Shown here: positions 22,070 to 34,000 of the stretch, piece by piece
Position numbering within the stretch: the stretch's first letter is position 1
How the letters are laid out: the number at the start of each line of letters is the position of its first letter
Source of the DNA: Omphiscola glabra
Lineage: Eukaryota > Mollusca > Gastropoda > Lymnaeidae
DNA length: 64,000 nucleotides
Direction: 5' to 3'
Assembly: GCA_964017045.1 (NCBI GenBank)
Contig: OZ024808.1
Span: forward strand, 4,055,666-4,119,665
Program-made: the position numbers and the translations under genes
Notes under the pieces: generated by a model
Seen by the model: the letters and a program-made list of their open reading frames with translations, nothing else
What the model was told of the DNA's origin: nothing
Database searches by the model: none

Positions 22070-25000
22070 CTGAATCAACGAGAATTGCTAAATTAGTACC
22101 TCAGTGTTTTACATGTCAATGAATAAAAGAATATAAAATATAATCTAATTGAAATTCAAGAATTTGCTATTTTTAATCAGTATATATCATACTAGTTGTG
22201 TTTTATATATAAATAAACTAGCCTATGTTACCCAATGTTACTCCGGTTACAAACTTTATTAAGTAGAAAGAGTAGATAATCCTGTGGTGAATTGGACCGA
22301 GAAATATGATTGGTGGGAGGTGAATGATCAAAGAACTATGATTTGTCGATGGTGAATGGACAGAGATTCCACTAGTTATAACGCAATATCAAATTTGGTT
22401 ACAATCCATTGTTTGGATTCTTGTTATAAAGTAAACCATTAAATAAACATTGTCCCTGAGCTTAATATGGTATTAATCATCTTTAAATAGCTTTAGACAG
22501 TAACTAATGGTATCCCATCTTTTAATAGTTATGGATTATATTTAGTGGTGCTCCATCTTTAAATAGCTATAGACAGTAACTAGTGGTGGACCGTCTTTTC
22601 ATAGTTATAGACCATATTTTGTGGTGTCCCATCTTTAAATAGTTATAGTGGTGTCATTTCTTTTTTTAAAAAATAGGCAGTAAGTAATGGATTCATTTCT
22701 ACAACACTGGCAAAACACATGATCCATCTCATAGAGATACCAAATTATACTTTGTGTGGTAGGAAGGGTCACAAGTAATCTATACACTGCCCCAATCACT
22801 TGGAACAGGGCCGGCCTTAGGCCACTGCAACCTGTGTGGCCGCAATGGGCCCCGCACTTTCATAGGCCCCGCCCGATTTTATTTTCTAATACAAAATCTT
22901 AATTTTCACTTATTATCCTTATCCTCTACCCAGAATGGGCCCCCCGCAATCCGTTTTGCATAGGGCCCCGCAATTGTTAGGGTCCGCCCTGCTTGGAAAC
23001 ACAGACAATACTGCAGGTCTGAACAAAAGATATCTTTTTTTGAAAGCCTGCACTTTGCAGCGGTGGTCGGCCGCTTTGTCCACTATGCTTCAACATGGGG
23101 GCAGGAGTAAGACCAGGGATCATAATAAGGTCTGCACTTCTAGTCAATGTTTTTTTCCAAGTAATAGTTATGTTATTGCTTAATATTAGTTCGAGACAGC
23201 ACCGAAGCTCTTCAACAGTTTATGATGTTTTAAGATGACAATATAAACAAGAGACCAGCATGGTGAATATTTGTTTCCTTTGTACTTATGTTATGAAATG
23301 CTTCTCTTACTGTCTTGTTGGGGCAAGAAATGAATGTCTGACAAAGTATTTAACTAAAAGTAGCAAGCTATACATACTTTACTCATGTGCTACTTATTTG
23401 TCTTATTGAGACGTGCTGTGAAATTTCAAGTGAATATGTTCCATTGATGTGAGGTGAGGAATAATTTAACACCATGACCCTATCCACCACCATGACCCTA
23501 TCCACCACCATGACCCTATCCACCACCATGACCTTATCCACCACCATTACTATAATCACTATGACCCTATCCACCACCATGACCCTATCGACCCCCATGA
23601 CCTTATCCACCATGACCCTATTCACCTGTTATCAAGTGAGAAAATAACTTCTGTGCTATTTCGCGATTCAATAAACTGGCTATCGCAAGGAGACTAACAG
23701 CATTATTTATAATTGTTGATATACCCAGTAAGAAAAGTTATAAATAGTCTCTCATTAACTGTTAAATTGTCTTGTGTAATATTTTACACATCAGCCATGT
23801 AGAGGCTAAAGTTATTTGTTCTCTGTGGCTGTTGAAAAAGGGGAGCCAACCTTTAGACAACCTGCCGCCTGAACCTACCTGTGCCAAAGCTCATGTCAAC
23901 AAAGTCATCAAACACAATGGGCAGTTTCCTGTTCTGACAGAATGGATGCTGGACAAACTTTCCTTTCAAGTGTTTGTACCTGTCATCACTGGGGTGGACG
24001 GCCACACCAGAATCTCCCAGCATGGTCTCTATACGGGTGGTGGCAACAACAACCTCCTCATCTGGGAAATTTAAGCATAACATTCCATTATTTGGCAACA
24101 CAGATTAATGTTGTAGTAAGCATATGAACATACATGTTTTGAGCTGACCCCAGATATATAACAATAGGCCACTATATGAAACAGTAATATGAAATGTGTT
24201 TTTAAAAACATAAAAATAAAATATTTCCATGACATTATTTTTTACATAAATGCTTAGGGCAGCGGTTCTCAACCTGTGGGTCACTAGCCCTTTTGGGGGT
24301 CGAACGAGCCTTTTACAGGGGTCGCCTAAGACCATTGGAAAACACATATATTATGCAGTTATGAAGTAGCTACAAAAATAATTTAGTGGTTGGGGGACAA
24401 CACAACATGAGGAACTGTATTAAAGGGACGCTGCAATAGGAAGGTTGAGAACCAGTGGCTTAGGGAATCTTTTTTTCTAAATGAAAGAGACCAGTAAACA
24501 TCCAAATATCTGTGACACAACCAAAGTTATTGGTGTAAGAGGGTTGGCCCATATTTCATTATAAGTGTATTTAGAACCGGAGGCTTCACCCTGAGGTCTG
24601 TGGATCAACTTCAGTGAGTTCATGAATGGGGGGAAAAAAAATGTTACTTGTTTTGCTAGCACTATCCTTCTAACAAAATTTATCATTTAGGAGGATCCAC
24701 AACTACAAGGGACTGCTGTACAATTATGCTTAAATATTTAGAAGATATCACATTCTCATACATTTAAAAATATGTGTAAAGATTTTTTTTGAAGATTTAA
24801 CACAAAAAAATGTGTAATTTAAATCAATGCTAAAGGAATAGTAATGACGAAATATCTCTGCAATGTTAACTAATGGGAATTATTTGGTCTATATATACAT
24901 TATCAAATATCTCTGTAGTGCTATCTAATATGAATTACTAAGACTTGGTCTAAATATGTACTATTAAATATCTCTGCAATGTTATCTAAAAGGAATTATT

Positions 25001-28000
25001 TGATCTATATATACACTATCAAATATCTCTGCATTGCTAATAGGAATAATTTGGTATATATATAGTTTTTACTGTTGTTTTTTCACCAAAGTAGGCTTCT
25101 TGCCCACACGTTTGTTGTTTTGTTCCGTCCTTTTCAAGTTTTCCCATACTTTGTTTCGCCCATTTTCTTTACACAAAAGAAGCAAGAGGCTCATCAGAAG
25201 TGTGAGCTCCATGTCAGAATACAATGCAGACTTTCCATATCTACTCACCAGAGTCTATGACTTTGTAGGCAAATGAGACCAAAACACCAAACTCAACTTT
25301 CTCTGTGTAGCCAGGGACTTCAATCAGAGTTCTGCCTTCAATTTCTTTCTTGTCCACCTGATGGGATCAGTTTTTATAATAGTGACATGTCATCATAGGA
25401 CAGTAAGTTTCAGTCTTACTTTAACTAAATAGAAGAACAAGGTGTGTGGATGCTTGAAATAGAAAGGCAGGACAATAAAAGAAGAATGTTTCGGCTAAAT
25501 GCCTTCCTCAGCAGATAGGAAATAGAAAGTATTTTAAAAACTTAAATCTTCGCCATATTCATGTCATGAAAAGAACACTTAAGCTATTCCCCAATAAAAT
25601 TATACAACAAGTATTCCCCGCAATACCCCAAATAAACAGTGGCTTGAAATAAACATTTTCTGTTAAATTATAATGAACACATTGTTTTATGTAAGACTCA
25701 CATGACCCTAGCTTGGGGAGATTGACACAAGATATTTTACCAAACAACTTATCTTTAAATATTTCTTGAATATTTGCATAAAAATGAAGGTCATTTGAAA
25801 CTAGCATCACATACCTCAATATCAGAGATAGCAGAACGTAAAGTACAAGACCAGTTGACCAGGCGGACACTGCGATAAATCAGTCCCCTTTCATGAAGTT
25901 GACAGAAACCCTCAATGACGCAATGGTAACGATCCTAAAATTTAAAATTTGAAAAAAGAAGACATTCTTGGTTAAAATCCAATATGTGTTATTACAATCA
26001 CTAAAGGTGCGGAACATTTCTGTTATAGTTATTTTTCATATATTACTATTAATTTTTTACTATAAATATAACACACAGTGATAGATAAACAGTTCTTTTT
26101 CTTTAGCAGATTTGGACATACAACTCACTTCATCCATAGTGAAAGCAACCCTGTCCCAGTCATAAGATCCCCCCAACAAATGAAGCTGATCATAGATTCT
26201 GTGGCCTTTTCTAGGAAAACGTTATCAAAATATTAGTCAGAAATATTTTTATTAACAAAAATAAAGGGGGGTGTGGGGTGTGTGTGTGTGTGTATGTTTG
26301 TTTCTTTGCTTTTCTTTCCTACATTTCATTTTTATTCGGCAGCAGTAACTTAACTGGTCAGACTACAATTATATGTAGACGGCAGATTTTTTATCCCAAG
26401 TTAAGTAGGCCACTGTCTTCCTACTTCTGTGCTGGAGTATTTTTACCCAGAGTTTACCAGCATTACCTCTGAACAAAGTGTGTTGAAACAGCTTTAAAAA
26501 GGACCATTGTAACGGATCAACCAGACTTTGTGATTATTGTTACTTAAATGTGCACGTATTCATTAGAAGCTCATATTACCAACCCAGAACCGTTTCATAA
26601 GGGACAAAAACAAATCTGATACAAATGACATACTCATTCTTCCATTTCCACACTTCATCAACAAAGGCATCGCGTCCAAGATCGTGCCTAGACTTTTTCT
26701 GCTCACGCCACAGTTTCTTTTCCACAACGACTTGTGTGGCTATCCCAGCATGATCACATCCAGGAACCCAGAGCACTGCCTTCCCCTTCATGCGATGCCT
26801 GTATGTGTTAAGAGACACTATGCAGTACATCATTAACATATTAATTCAAATTATTTTTAAAAATCATTTTACATGTTGCAGTAAAAAAATAATATTAAAA
26901 CAGAAAAATAAACTCTTTTGAATAAAATTACAATATTCCCATTGATCTAGAAAGGACAACAAAATCTAGGAAAGAAAATGTGAAAAGTTTGAATAAATTT
27001 ATTGTGAATACATCTCTTGCTTGAGTAGACATTAGTAGTTGTTTTTTTTATTTGAATGTAACCTACCATCTAGCTAAGCCAATGTAACCTACCATCTAGC
27101 TAAGCCAATGTAACCTACCATCTAGCTAAGCCAATGTAACCTACCATCTAGCTAAGCCAATGTAACCTACCATCTAGCTAAGCCAATGTAACCTACCATC
27201 TAGCTAAGCCAATGTAACCTACCATCTAGCTAAGCCAATGTAACTTACCATCTAGCTAAGCCAATGTAACCTACCATCTAGCTAAGCCAATGTAACTTAC
27301 CACCTAGCTATGCCAATGTAACTTACCATCTAGCTAAGCCAATGTAATTTACCATCTAGCTAAGCCAATGTAATTTACCATCTAGCTATGCCAATGTAAC
27401 TTACCATCTAGCTAAGCCAATGTAATTTACCATCTAGCTAAGCCAATGTAATTTACCATCTAGCTAAGCCAATGTAATTTACCATCTAGCTAAGCCAATG
27501 TAATTTACCATCTAGCTAAGCCAATGTAATTTACCATCTAGCTATGCCAATGTAACTTACCACCTAGCTATGCCAATGTAACTTACCATCTAGCTAAGCC
27601 AATGTAATTTACCATCTAGCTAAGCCAATGTAATTTACCATCTAGCTAAGCCAATGTAATTTACCATCTAGCTAAGCCAATGTAATTTACCATCTAGCTA
27701 AGCCAATGTAATTTACCATCTAGCTATGCCAATGTAACTTACCACCTAGCTATGCCAATGTAACTTACCATCTAGCTAAGCCAATGTAATTTACCATCTA
27801 GCTATGCCAATGTAACTTACCACCTAGCTATGCCAATGTAACTTACCATCTAGCTAAGCCAATGTAACTTACCATCTAGCTAAGCCAATGTAATTTACCA
27901 TCTAGCTATGCCAATGTAATTTACCATCTAGCTATGCCAATGTAACTTACCATCTAGCTAAGCCAATGTAATTTACCATCTAGCTATGCCAATGTAACTT

Positions 28001-31000
28001 ACCATCTAGCTAAGCCAATGTAATTTACCATCTAGCTATGCCAATGTAACTTACCACCTAGCTATGCCAATGTAACTTACCATCTAGCTAAGCCAATGTA
28101 ACTTACCATCTAGCTAAGCCAATGTAATTTACCATCTAGCTATGCCAATGTAACTTACCATCTAGCTAAGCCAATGTAATTTACCATCTAGCTATGCCAA
28201 TGTAACTTACCACCTAGCTATGCCAATGTAACTTACCATCTAGCTATGCCAATGTAACTTACCATCTAGCTAAGCCAATGTAACTTACCATCTAGCTAAG
28301 CCAATGTAACTTACCATCTAGCTAAGCCAATGTAACTTACCATCTAGCTAACCCAATGTAACTTACCATCTAGCTAAGCCAATGTAACTTACCATCTAGC
28401 TAAGCCAATGTAACTTACCATCTAGCTAAGCCAATGTAACTTACCATCTAGCTAACCCAATGTACCTTACCATCTAGCTAAGCCAATGTAATTTACCATC
28501 TAGCTAAGCCAATGTAACTTACCATCTAGCTAAGCCAATGTAACTTACCATCTAGCTAAGCCAATGTAACTTACCATCTAGCTAAGCCAATGTAACTTAC
28601 CATCTAGCTAAGCCAATGTAACTTACCATCTAGCTAACCCAATGTAACTTACCATCTAGCTAACCCAATGTAACTTACCATCTAGCTAAGCCAATGTAAC
28701 TTACCATCTAGCTAAGCCAATGTAACTTACCATCTAGCTATGCCAATGTAACTTACCATCTAGCTAAGCCAATGTAATTTATCATCTAGCTAAGCCAATG
28801 TAATTTACCATCTAGCTAAGCCAATGTAATTTACCATCTAGCTATGCCAATGTAACTTACCATCTAGCTAAGCCAATGTAACTTACCATCTAGCTATGCC
28901 AATGTAATTTACAATCTAGCTAAGCCAATGTAACTTACCATCTAGCTAAGCCAATGTAACTTACCATCTAGCTATGCAGTCTTCAATTGAATTGGTCAGT
29001 CCATGACCCAAATGTAGAGATCCCGTGACATTGGGAGGGGGGATGACCATGATGAACTTATCTTCATACTTTAGACTCTTGACATCTCGGCCCTGTTCAA
29101 TGTTTAAGCAAGAGTTAATGCAACATGACTCTACTTAGACTCTTGACATCTCTGCCCTGATCAATGTTTGAGCAAGAGTTAAAGCAACATGACTCTACTT
29201 AGACTCTTGACATCTCTGCCCTGTTCAATATTTAAGCAAGAGTTAATGCAACATGACTCTACTTAGACTCTTGACATCTCTGCCCTGTTCAATATTTAAG
29301 CAAGAGTTAATGCAACATGACTCTACTTAGACTCTTGACATCTATGCCCTGTTCAATATTTAAGCAAGAGTTAATGCAACATGACTCTACTTAGACTCTT
29401 GACATCTCTGCCCTGTTCAATATTTAAGCAAGAGTTAATGCAACATCTTAGACTCTTGACATCTCTGCCCTGTTCAATGTTTAAGCAAGAGTTAATGCAA
29501 CATGACTCTACTTAGACTCTTGACATCTCTGCCCTGTTCAATATTTAAGCAAGAGTTAATGCAACATGACTCTACTTAAGATTCTTGACATCTCTGCCCT
29601 GTTCAATGTTTGAGCAAGAGTTAATGCAACATGACTCTACTTAAGATTCTTGACATCTCTGCCCTGTTCAATATTTAAGCAAGAGTTAATGCAACATCTT
29701 AGACTCTTGACATCTCTGCCCTGATCAATGTTTAAGCAAGAGTTAATGCAACATGACTCTACTTAGACTCTTGACATCTCTGCCCTGTTCAATGTTTGAG
29801 CAAGAGTTAAAGCAACATGACTCTACTTAGACTCTTGACATCTCTGCCCCGTTCAATATTTGAGCAAGAGTTAAAGCAACATGACTCTACTTAGACTCTT
29901 GACATCTCTGCCCCGTTCAATGTTTGAGCAAGAGTTAAAGCAACATGACTCTACTTAGACTCTTGACATCTCTGCCCTGTTCAATGTTTGAGCAAGAGTT
30001 AATGCAACATGACTCTACTTAAGATTCTTGACATCTCTGCCCTGTTCAATGTTTGAGCAAGAGTTAATGCAACATGACTCCCCAAGTAACACACTAGCAG
30101 ATTTTACAACAACAAAAAAAACCCAACAACATGTTACACTATATGTGTCACGTAAAATCAGGTATGGGGTTGCTTATGCTTTTATAATGAAATATTCAAG
30201 TTCATAACAAAATTCATGATTAAGAACAAGTCATAAAATTTTATAGTGGTAACCAAGAAGTTGATGGTAGTTCATTTTTAAGATAACACCTGCCAAATCA
30301 TTGCTAACAGCAGTTCATTCAATGAAATCAGGACTCATTTCATTGATAACCCCAGCCAATTTACTGATACTGTCAGTTCACAGCAGAGCCTTCATTGATA
30401 TAACCAGCCATTTCACTGATATTGTCAGTTCACAGCAGAGCCTTCATTGATATAACCAGCCATTTCACTGATATTGTCAGTTCACAGCAGAGCCTTCATT
30501 GATATAACCAGCCATTTCACTGATATTGTCAGTTCACAGCAGAGCCTACATTGATATAACCAGCTATTTCACTGATACTGTCAGTTCACAGCAGAGCCTA
30601 CATTGATATAACCAGCCATTTCACTGATACTGTCAGTTCACAGCAGAGTTTTCATTGATGAAAGTGACTTTCTGAAAAGCCTAATGCCTACTAGATCAGT
30701 GATTCTCAAATTTTTTTAGACTGCACCCCCCCCCCCTCCCATTGGTGCTATATATAAACTGATCATGAGCGCCCCCCTGTCCTGCCCTATTTTTAGCATT
30801 ATCAGAATAGTTTGCAAGATCCTCAAATGAAGATATTACAAATGCACAATCTAATGTAAAAGTGTAATGTATTATATTATGGCATTTAATCAAAATACAA
30901 TATAAGATTTTACTTTTTTTTTTAAATTTGAGACTTAACTGATCAATTTGATCTAGTGATACCTCGTATCTTTTTTTTGGATACCTTACACCTTCACCTG

Positions 31001-34000
31001 GCAATTATTTTTAAGTGACGCGTGGGCTCATTAAATGCATAGTTTGTAAATGTCTATAGTTACACCTTAAAGCAGAAACTCAATTCATCAGGTCCGTATT
31101 GTATGTTATCTTTTTTCCTTGGAACAATTTTGGATGGCAACACTAAACTACTTTCCAACAAATGCAATGCTAGAATGCAATAATGAACACCTTAACCACC
31201 TTCCTTTGTAAAGGATTGCAACCTAAATTTCCATCTGAAGTCCTAATCCTTGAATGCTATTTCTCAAACCTTGCTCAATATTCTTTGAGCTGAGATAGTC
31301 CCTCCTAAACTTTAACGACCATGTCAATCATGAAATGGGTTCATCACTGAATATGTGATTTCTATCAATAGTAGTTCTTACATTCCTGTACTTTAACTAT
31401 TAGTAGCAAATAAATATGTTTGGGAAAATACTGGTATATCACCTTTCCCTCATAGTTCAAACAGGCTTTGAAATTAGTATAACATGAGATGTCTAATATA
31501 ACTTTGAAATTAGTACAACATGAGACAACTAATGTAGCACTTGAAAAGAATTTATTTTGATACCAATTAAAACAATTGTTTGCATTAAGAAAATAATTCG
31601 AATAAATGAGCAATGTGTAGTGAGATGTATTTGAGTTCAACACCAAGTGAAGCCTTTAAGTTTTCAAAAATCTCCACAACATTGTCAAATTACTTTAAAA
31701 GTTAATTATTTTCTGCCTATGGCAACGTACTTAAATATGGACCTGCTAATGCTGAAAATATTTGATCCTCAAGAGTAGCCCTTCAATTGAGAATGAGGGT
31801 TAAAATTAAACTCCCTGCAGAGAATGGCAATGTTTAATAAAGTGATCACTGAGTTTTTACCAATCAAATGTTTGCAATGAATGTCATTTAACATGTTTCT
31901 TCTCACTTATAAGCAACAAACCATGGTTGTAACCTGTCATTGACGGTGATCCATCCATTGCAATGAATGTCATTTAACATGTTTCTTCTCACTTATAAGC
32001 AACAAACCATGGTTGTAACCTGTCATTGACGGTGATCCATCCATTGCAATGAATGTCATTTAACATGTTTCTTCTCACTTATAAGCAACAAACCATGGTT
32101 GTAACCTGTCATTGACGGTGATCCATCCATTGCAATGAATGTCATTTAACATGTTTCTTCTCACTTATAAGCAACAAACCATGGTTGTAACCTGTCATTG
32201 ACGGTGATCCATCCATTGCAATGAATGTCATTTAACATGTTTGTTCTCACGTATAAGCAACAAACCATGGTTGTAACCTGTCACTGACGGTGATCCATCC
32301 ATTGCACTGAATGTCATTTAACATGTGTGTTCTCACTTATAAGCAACAAACCATGGTTGTAACCTGTCACTGACGGTGATCCATCCATTGCAACAGAATG
32401 TTACCATGTGTAATTTTGAGGTCGAAGAACTGTACCACAACAACCAAATTTATTGACAACCCCCTCATAATATGTTTCTAGCTGTCTTGCCAATCTGGTA
32501 AGTTGGCTCAACCAGTTGTAAACCAAACTCTGACTACAACTAATTAGCACAGACTAGTTTATACTATTAAGTGTTGTTAGCTCACAGCGTATAGCTATGT
32601 ATATATGTTTCCAGGCTGCATGTAATTCAAAGAAGTTTTCTCTCTCCCTGTTGTGTTTAAATCTTTAAAAATTATCTCAGTTTGTTTATCATTGTCTATA
32701 ATTTTATGCCCACAATCAAAAGTATATCTTTATTTAAATCTTTAAAAATTATCTGTTTGTTTATCATTGTCTATAATTTTATGCCCACAATCAAAAGTAT
32801 ATCTTTATTTAAATCTTTAAAAATTATCTCAGTTTGTTTATCATTGTCTATAATTTTATACCCACAATCAAAAGTATATCTTTATTTAAATTTTTAAAAA
32901 TTATCTGTTTGTTTATCATTGTCTATAATTTTATGCCCACAATCAAAAGTATATCTTTATTTAAATCTTTAAAAATTATCTCAGTTTGTTTATCATTGTC
33001 TATAATTTTATACCCACAATCAAAAGTATATCTTTATTTAAATCTTTAAAAATTATCTGTTTGTTTATCATTGTCTATAATTTTATGCCCACAATCAAAA
33101 GTATATCTTTATTTAAATCTTTAAAAATTATCTCAGTTTGTTTATCATTGTCTATAATTCTATGCCCACAATCAAAAGTATATCTTTATTTACATCTTTA
33201 AAAATTATCTCAGTTTGTTTATCATTGTCTATAATTTTATGCCCACAATCAAAAGTATATCTTTATTTAAATCTTTAAAAATTACTTGAACGCCTTTGGG
33301 AGTCCCACCCCACATAAAAAAATCTCCAAAGCCTTTCATCACCCCCTCCCCAGGGGGGGGAGGGGGGAGCTCTTTGAGAACCGCTGTACTAGATTAAGAG
33401 ACTCTTAGATATTTGTACTTACCCCATACTCAGGCTTGAAAAAACCTTCCTGGACCCACCAATCATACCAGGCAGCTTCAACATATCTAGGACTGTAAGC
33501 ATCAGGCATGGGGCATTTCGTATCTTAAATAAACAGTTTTATTATTGTTTATATGTTTTGTTAGTGTGTTGAGTGACATTGCTAAGAAGAATCTTCATAT
33601 CACTCTATAATGAGTGTCAAACATTTATGATTTGAACATTCTTCCTCATTTTTTGTGTGCCCTTAAAACTGAACTCAAATCCATTCTACAGGATCAGTTA
33701 AGTCATACGTCAAAGTAAACAGATGATACCTTTTTTCTGACCCTTTTCTGTTGGTATATCATAAGTGACGACTTGCTTCTCATCTGTACCTTTCTTCTTA
33801 CTTTTGGCTTTGCTCTGAAAAAGCCACAAAGTTCATTTTATCATTTACTTTATAAAATTATAATTTTAAATTAAGCGTGAGAAGAATGCCTGGCCTAAAA
33901 TTACTAATCTTTTAATAACATGTAGAGATCTTAATACATTTAGGGGGATTTTGTGGTAAACAGGTTTTATTTTATACTATCTGTTTTATTGGCTTTCATG

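Larger units (their letters stand above)
30697..33386. mobile_element. 2.69-kb hAT element in ValRS intron 3
   Basis: Ends cagtgattctcaaa and tttgagaaccgctg are inverted repeats. A perfect 8-bp target duplication tactagat flanks it (30689-30696 and 33387-33394). C-rich just inside the left end and G-rich inside the right end, typical of this MITE-like group. No transposase frame longer than about 100 codons is recognisable; two minisatellites fill much of the right half. Non-autonomous or decayed. Confidence 0.85.

Noticed and set aside
22935..23183. 82-codon + strand frame
   Set aside because: Starts inside a small TIR element and has no further support.
29085..30085. CRISPR-like array of repeats
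   Set aside because: Units are uniform tandem copies without unique spacers, in a eukaryotic intron, and explained by the ValRS exon 4 acceptor.
31365..31646. Transposase remnant in the hAT element
   Set aside because: The 93-codon minus frame shows no hAT motif that I could identify.
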